IMG/VR virus record: IMGVR_UViG_3300034082_000085
Coordinates: 1 to 35,488 of that record
Length of the DNA stretch: 35,488 nucleotides
Source of the DNA: a virus
Reading direction: 5' to 3' (one strand)
Both the position numbers and the translations under genes were made by a program. Under the pieces are notes generated by a model. It was not told the DNA's origin. It ran no database searches and was given only the letters and a program-made list of their open reading frames with translations. Within the stretch, counting starts at the first letter, position 1, and the number at the start of each line of letters is the position of its first letter. Positions 1 through 8,571 of the stretch are shown one piece after another.

Positions 1-139
1 TGTGTGCGTGACAAGGGCAGACCGCTAGAAGCCGATTATTGGGTAGGTAGTATGAGTTTGCCCCATTTTGCCCTACACGCCCCCATGTATGTGCGTCAGT
101 CATTCCCTATTAGCCAAGCAAAGATTGTAGGCTCTGAGG
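1..139. repeat. Left copy of the contig-end repeat (circularisation overlap)
   Basis: Bases 1-139 are repeated at 35350-35488, differing only at base 13 (A here, G at 35362). The reading frame of one gene runs through the junction without interruption. The simplest reading is an assembly overlap of a circular or circularly permuted phage genome. A genuine short terminal repeat is possible but less likely, because the repeat lies in the middle of a coding sequence. Confidence 0.9.
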
Positions 140-558
140 GCTATTTAAACGCCATTCCAAGCGGTATTGAGCGTAAGGTAGGGGTCAACTGGCACGCCAG
201 TACAGGGCCACTCCATTACATTAAGTCTATTGATGTCACTATATTGCGTGAAATGCTAGGCAACGATGTCTATTCCTTAAATTTAGCCACAGACGATATA
301 TTTCAACCCCTACCCCCTGACGGGTGGAAAGAGAACTTCTTTAAGACCGCTTGCCACATGAAGTCTATGAAAGCGGTGGTTGCCCCCGATACGGCTACGG
401 CTCACCTTGCTGGTGCATTAGGGGTCAAATGTTTCTTGCTATTGCCTGAAGATGACTATATTTGTTGGCGTTGGAAAAATGCAACATGGTATGACTCTGT
501 TGTACCGCTTAGAAAACAGGATTGGCACAAATTACCACACTTATTGGAGAAGCTATGA
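1..558 (+). CDS. Glycosyltransferase-like protein (GT9/TPR-associated type), C-terminal part; continues from 35014
   Basis: This is the 3' part of a gene that starts at 35014; joining across the repeat gives 297 residues. The visible C-terminal half has the pattern of heptosyltransferase-like (GT9) C-domains: a GVNWHAS segment, then APDTATAHLAGALGV, where the family binds the nucleotide sugar, then a WRW...WY segment. Such proteins move a sugar onto LPS or protein. In a phage it could decorate virion proteins or alter the host surface, which is inference. It overlaps the next gene by ATGA at 555-558, so it is translated with the head genes. The partial frame here has no start of its own. Confidence 0.75.
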   Translation, partial: CVRDKGRPLEADYWVGSMSLPHFALHAPMYVRQSFPISQAKIVGSEGYLNAIPSGIERKVGVNWHASTGPLHYIKSIDVTILREMLGNDVYSLNLATDDIFQPLPPDGWKENFFKTACHMKSMKAVVAPDTATAHLAGALGVKCFLLLPEDDYICWRWKNATWYDSVVPLRKQDWHKLPHLLEKL

Positions 559-929
559 TTTGCCCTAAATGCGGTTACTCTGAATCAAATCATGTAATTA
601 CAAAATCAGACAAAGAGAAATACCTAGACTTTTGGGGGTTTCAGATGGGAACTCCTGAAGCTGAAGAAGCATGGAAACAAAAGCAAGAAATGACCGCCAA
701 AGAATCCCCGATGGTTATGTCAGACATTGAGGGCTATGTATCTCAGGTCGATGGCACATGGATTAAAAGCCGAAGTCATCACAGAGAACACCTTAAACAG
801 CACCGAATGATTGAGTTAGGTAACGATGTACCCAAGCAACACAAGCCTGTAGAGCTTAGTCGTAAAGAGCAAGAAACCCGTAAACGCAAGATTGCCGAGC
901 TTGCTTACGCCAAACTAACTTATCGTTAA
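555..929 (+). CDS. Small phage protein with N-terminal CPKC zinc-knuckle motif
   Basis: The protein has 124 residues. The start at 555 overlaps the previous stop as ATGA and has GGAGA at 546-550; a longer in-frame start at 522 lacks this support. The N-terminus is MICPKCGY, half of a zinc-ribbon, and no second Cys pair is seen. The centre reads MSDIEGYVSQVDGTWIKSRSHHREHLKQH with a following GNDV, a pattern I recall from small proteins beside portal/scaffold genes of many podoviruses. The C-terminus is basic and helical. It sits directly before the scaffold gene, which suggests a head-assembly role, but no function is established. The long central segment is quoted only as a pattern of SRS and HREHL. 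Confidence 0.8.
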   Translation: MICPKCGYSESNHVITKSDKEKYLDFWGFQMGTPEAEEAWKQKQEMTAKESPMVMSDIEGYVSQVDGTWIKSRSHHREHLKQHRMIELGNDVPKQHKPVELSRKEQETRKRKIAELAYAKLTYR

Positions 930-938
930 GGAGTAATC

Positions 939-2009
939 ATGGCAGACCGCAGAGAGATGTTGGAAGCAGCAATGGCAGATGTAGAAATCCCACAAGATGA
1001 GGGTAAACCCTTAGAGGAAGAACATGAGGAAGTGCAAGAGGAAGTTTCTCAAGACGAACTTGCTCGCAATGAGAAGGGACAGTTTGTCGCTAAAGATGAA
1101 GCGGTGGCAGAGGAAACGAGCATTGAGGCTGTTGCAGAAGATACGACTGAACCCGAACAGCCCGAAGAACAGCCTGAGAGTGGCGATATACCAAAGCCTA
1201 CAACTTGGAAGAAAGACCTTTTACCTCTTTGGGATAAGATAGCCAAAGGCGAAACATTAACTAAAGAAGAAAGCAGAAAACATCTTGAATACCTTAACCA
1301 ACGAGAAAACGAGTTTAAAAAAGGCGTTAGCGTATATAAAGCAGAAGCGGAGCGAGCAAAGGGTCTTGAGGAAGCGATTAACCCATTTATCCCTGAACTC
1401 CAAGCACAAGGAATACACCCAACCGCATGGATAAACAACTTAGGTCGGGCACACATGATTCTGACCAAAGCTCCCCATGAACAGAAAGTGCAAATGTTTC
1501 ATAGACTTGCACAAGATTATGGAGTAAACTTAAATCAAATTAACGAACCGCAACAACCAGTTGACGCATATACTCAACAGTTAATGCAACAACTTTATCA
1601 AGTTAATCAAGAGGTTAGCACGATAAAAGGGCGGTTTGAGCAAGAAGAACAAGCTCGATTGAATAATGAGATTGAGCGAGTACGAAGTGACAGAGAGCGG
1701 TTTCCGCACTTTGATATGGTTAGGGAAGAAATGGCTCAACTACTTGAGCTAGGTAAGGCCCAAGACCTTGAAACGGCTTATGCAAAAGCTGTGCGTATGA
1801 ACGATGAAGCCTTTAGGTTGGAACAGGAAAAACTCCTGAGCAACGCTACAAAGCAAGCATCTAAGGCACAACAAGTAGCACGAGCCAAAGCAACGGCTGT
1901 TAGCCCAAAATCCGTTACTCCTAACGGGACACAAGCGAAAGTCGAAGCAAAGGACAGGCGTTCTCTACTGATGGCTCAAATGACCGAAGCAGAGAGCGGT
2001 AGGCTTTAA
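939..2009 (+). CDS. Capsid scaffolding protein
   Basis: The protein has 356 residues and a good site (AAGGAGTAATC) before the ATG. The first 85 residues are very acidic (Glu/Asp-rich), with a NEKGQFVAKDE element common near the start of phage scaffolds. The middle and C-terminal parts (about 200-340) are rich in Gln, Glu, Lys and Arg and look helical or coiled-coil. The position directly before the major capsid gene and the composition are what identify it. Scaffolds line the inside of the procapsid and leave on DNA packaging. There is no visible protease domain. The call rests on context and composition rather than on a conserved catalytic motif. Confidence 0.8.
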   Translation: MADRREMLEAAMADVEIPQDEGKPLEEEHEEVQEEVSQDELARNEKGQFVAKDEAVAEETSIEAVAEDTTEPEQPEEQPESGDIPKPTTWKKDLLPLWDKIAKGETLTKEESRKHLEYLNQRENEFKKGVSVYKAEAERAKGLEEAINPFIPELQAQGIHPTAWINNLGRAHMILTKAPHEQKVQMFHRLAQDYGVNLNQINEPQQPVDAYTQQLMQQLYQVNQEVSTIKGRFEQEEQARLNNEIERVRSDRERFPHFDMVREEMAQLLELGKAQDLETAYAKAVRMNDEAFRLEQEKLLSNATKQASKAQQVARAKATAVSPKSVTPNGTQAKVEAKDRRSLLMAQMTEAESGRL

Positions 2010-2030
2010 TTAACTTAAAAAGGAAATATC

Positions 2031-3005
2031 ATGGCATTTGCTAACTCAGCAATCACCGATATTATCGCTACCACCATTCAAAGTCGTAGCGGTGAATTGG
2101 CTGATAACTTAACGCAGAACAATGCGATTCTGCAACGCTTAAACTCTAAGGGCAATGTACGCCCATTCTCGGGTGGTAATGTGATTTTGGAAGAAATCAT
2201 GTACAACGACCCTAACACCAACAACGCTAATTCATATAGCGGTTACGAAGTATTGAACATTGCTCCTGACAGCCCAATTTCTGCTGCTCAGTTCAAGATT
2301 GCTCAGTACGCTGCTGCTGTAACAATGAGCGGTTTAGAGATGCTCCAAAACTCAAGCAAAGAGGCAATCATTGACCTGTTAGATGGTCGTATGCAAGTTT
2401 CTGAAGCCCGTCTTTTGAACCGCATTTCAGGCGATTTGTATGGCGATGGACTTGGTAATGGCGGAAAAAACATTGACGGCTTAGCTGCCGCAGTAGCAGT
2501 TTCCCCATCCACAGGTACATATGGTGGTATCAATCGTGCTAACTGGGAATTTTGGCGTAACCAATCAACTACTGGTCTAACCTCTACTAACACCCTTGCT
2601 AAGATGACTGAAGCAGCCATCAAGCAGGTTCGTGGTACAGACAAGGCTGACTTGTACATTGCAGGTAACACCACATATCAGTATTTTGTAGGTGCATTAC
2701 AAGCAATTCAGCGTATTACTACCGAAGAAAGTGGTGCAGCAGGTTTCGCATCCCTCAAGTTCTACGGCGGTGGTACATCTGCTGATGTCGTACTTGGTGG
2801 TGGTATTGGTAATCAAGAAACTGCAACTTATATGTATCTCTTGAACACCAATTACATTTTCTTCCGCCCACACAAAGAGCGTAATTTCGTACCTATCGGT
2901 GGTGAGCGTCAAGCCATCAACCAAGATGCGATTGTTAAGCTCTACGGATGGGCTGGCAATTTAACCACCAGCAACGCTCAGTTGCAGGGTATTTTGACCA
3001 CCTAA
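2031..3005 (+). CDS. Major capsid protein
   Basis: The protein has 324 residues. It begins MAFANSAITDIIATTIQSR, a typical opening of capsid proteins of portal/SU10-adaptor podoviruses, and has a central LFGM-free Gly-rich loop region followed by NYIFFRPHKERNFVPIGG and a C-terminal VKLYGWAGNLTTSN strand. Length, position between scaffold and a small decoration-like gene, and a strong AAAGGAAATATC site fit a highly expressed HK97-fold shell protein. There is no N-terminal delta domain of HK97 type; scaffolding is supplied by the separate upstream gene. A terminator follows the next gene, so scaffold, capsid and decoration form the end of one transcript. Confidence 0.88.
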   Translation: MAFANSAITDIIATTIQSRSGELADNLTQNNAILQRLNSKGNVRPFSGGNVILEEIMYNDPNTNNANSYSGYEVLNIAPDSPISAAQFKIAQYAAAVTMSGLEMLQNSSKEAIIDLLDGRMQVSEARLLNRISGDLYGDGLGNGGKNIDGLAAAVAVSPSTGTYGGINRANWEFWRNQSTTGLTSTNTLAKMTEAAIKQVRGTDKADLYIAGNTTYQYFVGALQAIQRITTEESGAAGFASLKFYGGGTSADVVLGGGIGNQETATYMYLLNTNYIFFRPHKERNFVPIGGERQAINQDAIVKLYGWAGNLTTSNAQLQGILTT

Positions 3006-3022
3006 TTTGTAAAGGAAAAATC

Positions 3023-3331
3023 ATGGCTTACTCAGTACTCCCCATTGCAGGCGTTGAATTAGAAACAATTACGCCTGAATCGTTTGAATACACTAACGGC
3101 ACGACTGTTATTGGAATCCCAAGTTTTGGCCCACTCGGCTCACAGACTTTTGGTTCTGATGGTTTGCGTTATGTATTTGCTAAAGCAGGTGGCACGATTG
3201 CCGCAGGTGCAACCGATGTAACTGTTAATGCTTCAACCTTTGCCGCAACTGCTACTGGTGGCACTTATATTGCACCAGCAGAGTCGATGGTATCAGGTGA
3301 TTATGGTTGGTTTGGAAAAACTAGCGTTTAA
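3023..3331 (+). CDS. Capsid decoration/cement-like small protein
   Basis: The protein has 102 residues and is preceded by AAAGGAAAAATC. A longer frame from 2948 lies inside the capsid gene and has no site, so 3023 is used. The sequence is beta-rich with small residues, including GSDGLRYVFAKAGGTIAAG and GDYGWF near the end. I recall this pattern from small proteins next to podovirus capsid genes. Position and abundance-type translation signals suggest a head decoration or stabilising protein, which is inference. It is the last gene before the terminator at 3352. Confidence 0.75.
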   Translation: MAYSVLPIAGVELETITPESFEYTNGTTVIGIPSFGPLGSQTFGSDGLRYVFAKAGGTIAAGATDVTVNASTFAATATGGTYIAPAESMVSGDYGWFGKTSV

Positions 3332-3351
3332 TCAAAAATTGTAGTAAAAAC

Positions 3352-3391
3352 AAGGGGCTATCTCGTAATGGGGTAGCCCTTTTTTCTTTTT
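3352..3391 (+). terminator. Intrinsic terminator after the capsid/decoration genes
   Basis: AGGGGCTA at 3353-3360 pairs with TAGCCCTT at 3374-3381 with one G-U pair. A T-rich run (TTTTTTCTTTTT) follows directly to 3392. It lies 20 bases after the decoration gene stop and 34 before the next start. It probably limits high capsid transcription from running into the tail genes. Confidence 0.85.
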
Positions 3392-3424
3392 AACCGCAGT
3401 ATCCTAACCACTTGGGAGTTTTAA

Positions 3425-4063
3425 ATGATTGAAAGCGATAGCAGAGATGCAGATTCTCGTCTAGCAGTTAAGTTTTATAAACGAGCAATGAAACTAGAGA
3501 ATGAATCCAACGAAGCTGGCAGACCAATATTCAAAGATTACGACTTTGTACGCATTATGGTCGCTGGTGACACCCTTACTGAGATTGACACCTATGCACG
3601 AGATAGCCACAAACAGCGTTTTCCAAAGCAATGGCTTCAATATCAGGCTACACAAGACTCTAGTAGTGAAATGATTGGAACGCCTGTAGAGGAATGGACT
3701 TTAATTAGCCAATCCCAAGCCCAAGAGCTACGGGGTATTAAGTTTATGACAGTCGAATCCATCGCTAACGCATCAGACTTACAGCTTCAACGCATTGGCA
3801 TGATTGCTGGTATGTCACCCCACGCCTTTAGGGATAAGGCTAGAACCTTTTTAAACCTTGCCGAAGAAACCGCAGAAGCCACAAAAAGAACTGAAGAAAT
3901 TAATCAGTTAAAGCAAGAACTTGCCAAAAAAGACGAGGAAACTGCTAAAATCAAGGCTGAAACTGATGCGAAGCTCGCCCTAATGCAAGAACAAATGGCG
4001 GCTATACTTGCGGCAGTTGGTGAAAAGAAACCCCGCAAAAAGAAAAGCGTAGAGGAAGCCTAA
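3425..4063 (+). CDS. Conserved podovirus virion-associated protein with C-terminal coiled coil
   Basis: The protein has 212 residues. The N-terminal half contains the pattern AGRPIFKDYDFVRI and a KQRFPKQW...Q segment, followed by GTPVEEWTLIS and SIANASDLQLQRIGM. These recur in a family I recall between capsid and adaptor genes of podoviruses. From about residue 150 the chain is a Lys/Glu/Ala-rich coiled coil ending in a basic PRKKKS tail. No enzymatic motif is visible. Context suggests a head completion, head-tail or minor virion role. GGGAG at 3414-3418 supports the start. Confidence 0.75.
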   Translation: MIESDSRDADSRLAVKFYKRAMKLENESNEAGRPIFKDYDFVRIMVAGDTLTEIDTYARDSHKQRFPKQWLQYQATQDSSSEMIGTPVEEWTLISQSQAQELRGIKFMTVESIANASDLQLQRIGMIAGMSPHAFRDKARTFLNLAEETAEATKRTEEINQLKQELAKKDEETAKIKAETDAKLALMQEQMAAILAAVGEKKPRKKKSVEEA

Positions 4064-4066
4064 ACT

Positions 4067-4984
4067 ATGTCATCAACGATGCTCCAACTCGTGCAACAGA
4101 CCACTAGCGAGTTAAACCTTGCTATTCCTACCTATGTTGCGGGTAATACCAATCAAGATGTACAACAAGTTCTAGCCCTAATGAATCGTGCTGGCTATGA
4201 TTTGGTTAAGGAATATGATTGGCAAGCCTTACAGTTGGAGTATCGGTTTTACACCGATGCCGTAACCTTTGTAGGTGCTACAGTTAGCGACCAAAGTTAT
4301 AACATTATTGTTACTGGTGACGCTACAGCCCTAAACGGCAACTATTCGATTACAGGCACAGGCATTAACCAAGATACCTATGTGCAATCTGTAACTTTAA
4401 ACGGCACAACCTCTACCATTGTAATGAGCCAATTAGCTAGTGGCACATACACAGGAGTGACTTTTACCTTTTCACAGACTAAGTACCCATTACCCCCTGA
4501 TTTTGAAACCATTACGGACAATACGCATTGGAACAAAACAAAGCATTGGCAGATGTTAGGCCCTGAAGATGCTCAACAATGGCAATGGCTAAAGTCGGGT
4601 TATATCTCGACAGGCCCACGCATTAGGTGGCGTATTTTAGGCAATAAGTTTCAAATTTGGCCGCCTTACAACACACAGGAATATTTAGGTTTTGAGTACC
4701 GCTCAAAAGGTTGGGCTAGAAGTGTTACTGACCAAGTAAAGAATAGCTTTACGGCTGATACTGATACGACCATATTTGACGATACAGTATTGGTTTTAAG
4801 CACAAAACTTAAATATTTCCAAATCAAAGGATTTGATACTACTGCATTGCAACAAGACTATTTCCGCTATCTAAATGTCGCTAAAGCCAACGATAAAGGC
4901 TCTGCTAACCTGTCGTTTGCACCATACCCAACTAAGGTGCTTATCGGTTACGCTAACATTCCTGATACTGGTTACGGAACTTAA
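4067..4984 (+). CDS. Head-tail adaptor protein (SU10-adaptor-like, P22 gp4-like role)
   Basis: The protein has 305 residues. The N-terminus has the LMNRAGYDLVKEYDWQAL pattern typical of the adaptor that docks beneath the portal of SU10-like and P22-like podoviruses. Residues about 70-140 (DQSYNIIVTGD to GVTFTFSQ) form a beta-rich insert resembling an Ig-like surface domain, after which the adaptor fold resumes with YPLPPDFETI. It directly precedes the nozzle gene, which is the normal order. The insert is an embellishment not required for the fold and may be exposed on the tail collar. Confidence 0.82.
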   Translation: MSSTMLQLVQQTTSELNLAIPTYVAGNTNQDVQQVLALMNRAGYDLVKEYDWQALQLEYRFYTDAVTFVGATVSDQSYNIIVTGDATALNGNYSITGTGINQDTYVQSVTLNGTTSTIVMSQLASGTYTGVTFTFSQTKYPLPPDFETITDNTHWNKTKHWQMLGPEDAQQWQWLKSGYISTGPRIRWRILGNKFQIWPPYNTQEYLGFEYRSKGWARSVTDQVKNSFTADTDTTIFDDTVLVLSTKLKYFQIKGFDTTALQQDYFRYLNVAKANDKGSANLSFAPYPTKVLIGYANIPDTGYGT

Positions 4985-4986
4985 AC

Positions 4987-6756
4987 ATGGCTGTAGCTCA
5001 ACAAAGACGGGCAGTTACAGCTTCTCTACCATCCCCCATTGGGGGTTGGAACGCTAGAGATTCTTTGGCTGAAATGAACCCACTTGATGCGGTTCAGATG
5101 GTCAATTTCTTTCCTACACCTACGGATGTAACGATGCGTAAAGGCTATACAAAGTCCTCTACAGGTATTACGGGTGCGGTACTAGCTTTGATGAATTACA
5201 GTAGCCCAACCACAAATAAGATGTTTGGGGCTACCGCCACCATTATTTATGATGTCAGCACATCTACGGCTACCCAAAGTCTAACAGGCAACACCGATGG
5301 TAAATGGATACATTCAAGCATTACAACGGCTGGTGGCTCGTTTATGCCTGCTGTAAACGGGGTTGACCCGATGGTCGTTTATGATGGTACAAGATGGTCA
5401 AGAAGTGCTACAACCGACACCGCACAAACCATTTCTACTCAAACTAGGGGCGGTACAGGCAATTTAACTGCCACAGTTACTACTTCTGTAGCTCATGGAT
5501 TAGTTACAGGTAACACCATAACAGTCGCAGGGGCAACACCCACCCAATTTAACGGCACTTTTCGCATTACTGTTACAGGTGCGACAACTTTTACCTACCT
5601 AATGGCTACCGCACCAAGTGGTGATGCTAGTCCCGTAGGTACTTATACGATTGATTATTACATTACAGGTCTAAATTCCAATACATTTGCAACTGTAAAC
5701 TTGTTTAAAGAGCGTCTTTACTTTGTAGAAAAAAACAGTTTGAGCTTTTGGTACTTGCCTGTTGACAGTATTAACGGGGCAGTTAGCGAATTCCCTCTTG
5801 GTGGCATCTTTAAAAAGGGTGGCTACCTACAAGCAATGGGAACTTGGACTATTGACGCTGGTTATGGAGTCGATGACCTAGCCGTTTTTGCTACAAGTAA
5901 CGGAGAAGTAGCTGTTTACAAGGGTTCTGACCCATCTGACCCTGATGATTGGGCTTTAGTAGGTATTTGGAACATTGGACAGACTTTTACTCGCAAATGT
6001 ATGTTTAAGTTTGGGGGTGACATCCTTATTTTGACCGAAGATGGTCTTGTACCCTTATCAGCAGGCTTGCAATCTACTCGTTTAGACCCACGAGTTAACA
6101 TTACTGACAAGATTTTTTACGCTATTAGCCAAGCTGCTGACCGATATTCCACTAATTTTGGCTGGCAAATCAATTACTTTGCTAAAGTTAATATGCTGAT
6201 TGTCAATATTCCCGTAACTGGGGGTTCTGAACAATATGTTATGCACAACATTACGAAGTCGTGGGGAAGATTTACCAATATCAACGCAAATTGCTGGGAA
6301 TTAAGCGGTGATGACATTTATTTTGGTGGAAATGGCTTTGTAGGCAAGTTTTATGACACTTTTGCCGATGCTGGCACAAACATTAGAGCTTTTGTACAGC
6401 AAGCCTACTCGTATTTTGAGTCTAGGGGGCAACAAAAACGCTTTACTATGGTACGCCCTATCCTACAGACAGATAACGGCTTACCGACTGTTTTATGCGG
6501 TTTAAGCACCGATTTTGATACTGTTGACCTTACAAGCCAAATATCCTTTAACCCGTCTATTTTGCAAACAGGCGAATGGGATTTAGATACATGGGATAAC
6601 GCCAACTGGGGCGGTGGTTTAACCACTACAAAGATATGGCAAGGCGTGACAGGATTAGGCTATGCTGGTTCGGTCAGTATGAATGTGGTTAGTCAAAATA
6701 TTGAGTTTCATTGGGCATCAACCGATTTTGTAATGGAGCGTGGCGGGGTATTGTGA
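4987..6756 (+). CDS. Tail nozzle/stabilisation protein (P22 gp10-like role)
   Basis: The protein has 589 residues. It opens with SPIGGWNARDSLAEM, a hallmark of podovirus tail nozzle or stabilisation proteins, and has NFFPTPTDV soon after. The central and C-terminal regions contain repeated beta-propeller-like strands: LYFVEKNSLSFWYLP, a YKGSDPSDPDDW turn and DILILTEDGLVPLS. Around residues 150-220 lies an inserted beta domain (AHGLVTGNTITVAG to FTYLMA) of a type common in tail proteins. The nozzle closes the tail channel below the adaptor. The gene ends in GTGA overlapping the next start, so the two are translationally coupled. Confidence 0.82.
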   Translation: MAVAQQRRAVTASLPSPIGGWNARDSLAEMNPLDAVQMVNFFPTPTDVTMRKGYTKSSTGITGAVLALMNYSSPTTNKMFGATATIIYDVSTSTATQSLTGNTDGKWIHSSITTAGGSFMPAVNGVDPMVVYDGTRWSRSATTDTAQTISTQTRGGTGNLTATVTTSVAHGLVTGNTITVAGATPTQFNGTFRITVTGATTFTYLMATAPSGDASPVGTYTIDYYITGLNSNTFATVNLFKERLYFVEKNSLSFWYLPVDSINGAVSEFPLGGIFKKGGYLQAMGTWTIDAGYGVDDLAVFATSNGEVAVYKGSDPSDPDDWALVGIWNIGQTFTRKCMFKFGGDILILTEDGLVPLSAGLQSTRLDPRVNITDKIFYAISQAADRYSTNFGWQINYFAKVNMLIVNIPVTGGSEQYVMHNITKSWGRFTNINANCWELSGDDIYFGGNGFVGKFYDTFADAGTNIRAFVQQAYSYFESRGQQKRFTMVRPILQTDNGLPTVLCGLSTDFDTVDLTSQISFNPSILQTGEWDLDTWDNANWGGGLTTTKIWQGVTGLGYAGSVSMNVVSQNIEFHWASTDFVMERGGVL

Positions 6757-7187
6757 GGCAAGTTACGACTGAAAATCAGCGATATTTGGGGGAATGGCTG
6801 GTTCGAATACTTAACTTTCCCTTACCTGAAACCACCCAATGTATTGGGCAGTTAAAAGACGGCAATTTGGTAGCGGTAGCAGGATATACCAACTTTATGC
6901 CAAAGGCTTGTGAGATACATATTGGTAGCGTTGGTGAGCATTGGGCTAGTAAAGATTTTATATGGGCGGTATTTGATTACCCCTTTAATAAACTTGGAGT
7001 TAGCGTTATACTAGGGCAAATCTGTGCTGATAACACAGATGCCCTAAAGTTAAACCGACATTTGGGCTTTAAGGTTGTAGCTGAAATACCTGATGCCCAC
7101 ATGAGTGGTGATTTAGTGATTATGGCTATGAGAAAAGAGGAGTGTCGGTTTCTGAACATCCGATGCTCTTTAAACAAGGGAGAATAG
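6753..7187 (+). CDS. GNAT-family N-acetyltransferase-like protein
   Basis: The protein has 144 residues from a GTG start at 6753 that overlaps the nozzle stop as GTGA; an upstream in-frame ATG at 6711 lies within the nozzle gene and is less likely. The fold pattern is of the GNAT family: a beta strand (DGNLVAVAGYTNF), a central ASKDFIWAVFDYPF helix region and ADNTDALKLNRHLGFKVV, which matches the acetyl-CoA-binding helix and following strand. The glycine-rich pyrophosphate loop is weak. Phages of this type often carry such a gene among tail genes. Its target is unknown; virion or host protein modification is possible. Confidence 0.75.
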   Translation: MRQVTTENQRYLGEWLVRILNFPLPETTQCIGQLKDGNLVAVAGYTNFMPKACEIHIGSVGEHWASKDFIWAVFDYPFNKLGVSVILGQICADNTDALKLNRHLGFKVVAEIPDAHMSGDLVIMAMRKEECRFLNIRCSLNKGE

Positions 7188-7188
7188 T

Positions 7189-8247
7189 ATGGGTGGTGGT
7201 GGATTTTTAGGATTAGGGCCTGCTCCAAGTGCCCCTGCTGCTCCTAATTATGCGGCAGCAGCACAAGAAACTGCGGCTGGTAATTTAGATGCCGCTAGAC
7301 AAGCAACTGCGGCTAACCGAGTTAATCAAGTCACGCCTTATGGCAATCTTAGCTATTCTATTACTGGTGCTGACCCTTATGGCAACCCTACATGGACAGC
7401 TACTCAGACTTTAAGCCCCGCCCAACAACAACTGCTTGATTATCAAAACCAAGCTAGTCTTGGATTAGGCAAACTTGCAGGTCAAGGCTTAGGTTATGTC
7501 GAAAATATGCTCAAAACCCCGTTTAATACGGCTGCTTTGCCAAGCACAGGGTTTAATCCTAGTCAGACATACCAAGAAGCCTACATGCAACGGCTTGCCC
7601 CACAATTACAACAAGGGCGTGAGCAATTACAGCAACGATTAGCAAATCAAGGTATTGACATTGGCTCTACAGCCTATGACCGAGCCATGATGCAACAAGC
7701 TCAGCGTGAAAATGACCTATTGGCTGCCGCCACAACTCAAGGATTTGGTGTTGGTCAGCAAGCCCGTCAGACTGCATTACAAGAGCAAGCCTACCTTAGA
7801 AACGAACCATTAAACACCCTATCTGCGGTGCGTACAGGGGCACAAGTACAAGGCCCACAATTTGTTAATTCTGCCCAACAAGCTACGACTGCTGGCCCTG
7901 ATATATTAGGTGCTGCAGGGATGCAATACAACGCCCAAATGGGTGACTTTAACGCTAAGCAAGCCGCCCAAGCTAACCTTAATCAAGGATTAATGGGATT
8001 AGGTGGTGCTGGAATTATGGCGTTTTCGGATGTTAGATTGAAAGAAAACATTAAACCTGTAGGCGTAATGCCTAACGGCTTAACCCTTTATAGCTTTGAA
8101 TATGTTGATGAAATTAAATCCCACCCATTAGCAGGCGATGGTGTTCATGTTGGTGTAATGGCACAAGAAGTAGAACAAGTATTCCCATACGCAGTTAAAA
8201 CCCTAGATGACGGCTATAAAGTCGTAGATTACGGACTATTACCATGA
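7189..8247 (+). CDS. Internal/ejection-type virion protein with C-terminal peptidase S74 chaperone domain
   Basis: The protein has 352 residues. The N-terminal 280 residues are Ala/Gln-rich and helical (for example PQLQQGREQLQQRLANQ and YDRAMMQQAQREN), like podovirus ejection proteins. Residues 280-352 form an intramolecular chaperone of endosialidase (peptidase S74) type: SDVRLKENI, then HVGVMAQEVEQVFP and VVDYGLLP. The family's Ser-Lys dyad would be S280 and K284, and it self-cleaves before that Ser after trimerisation. S74 domains normally end tailspikes and fibres, so its presence on a helical, ejection-like protein is notable. The stop overlaps the next start by ATGA. Confidence 0.8.
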   Translation: MGGGGFLGLGPAPSAPAAPNYAAAAQETAAGNLDAARQATAANRVNQVTPYGNLSYSITGADPYGNPTWTATQTLSPAQQQLLDYQNQASLGLGKLAGQGLGYVENMLKTPFNTAALPSTGFNPSQTYQEAYMQRLAPQLQQGREQLQQRLANQGIDIGSTAYDRAMMQQAQRENDLLAAATTQGFGVGQQARQTALQEQAYLRNEPLNTLSAVRTGAQVQGPQFVNSAQQATTAGPDILGAAGMQYNAQMGDFNAKQAAQANLNQGLMGLGGAGIMAFSDVRLKENIKPVGVMPNGLTLYSFEYVDEIKSHPLAGDGVHVGVMAQEVEQVFPYAVKTLDDGYKVVDYGLLP

Positions 8248-8570
8248 ATATGTACAACCCCTACATTCAGCAGATGCCCCAAACCCAAGATTTAGGTGGG
8301 TTATCCCCATATATGCAAAACATAGCAAATCAACAAGCTATGCAAAATATGGCTATGCAACAGGCTCAGGGTTTAACACAAGATGCAGGGCGTACAGTAC
8401 AAGGTGGTATGAATCCATTAGCTATGGCTATGATGTTACGAAAAGGTCAAGACAAACAAAATATTAATGCTGCAAACGCTGAAATGGCTAATTTTAATAT
8501 GCGACCTGCACAGAATTATTATTCTGCTGGTATGAATCCTATGAATATTCAAAGCGATATGGACTATTAA
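8244..8570 (+). CDS. Met/Gln/Asn-rich small virion-type protein
   Basis: The protein has 108 residues of strongly biased composition (Met, Gln, Asn, Ala), for example ANQQAMQNMAMQQAQG. It has no recognisable domain. It is coupled by ATGA to the S74 gene and followed within two bases by another ejection-type gene. Composition and position suggest a small internal virion component or a partner of the flanking proteins. The function is not known. Confidence 0.7.
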   Translation: MNMYNPYIQQMPQTQDLGGLSPYMQNIANQQAMQNMAMQQAQGLTQDAGRTVQGGMNPLAMAMMLRKGQDKQNINAANAEMANFNMRPAQNYYSAGMNPMNIQSDMDY

Positions 8571-8571
8571 T

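Noticed and set aside
522-554. Longer N-terminus for the CPKC protein starting at 522
   Set aside because: The extension lies within the upstream gene. The ATG at 555 has the ribosome site and the usual four-base overlap.
1049-1468. 139-codon frame on the minus strand within the scaffold gene
   Set aside because: It is a shadow of the acidic, codon-biased scaffold gene, has no ribosome site and reads as Ser/Leu/Ala-rich antisense sequence.
6795-6811. GGTTCGAATAC, resembling a tRNA T-loop
   Set aside because: It lies inside the GNAT-like gene and no acceptor, D or anticodon arms can be drawn around it. No tRNA was seen in the window.
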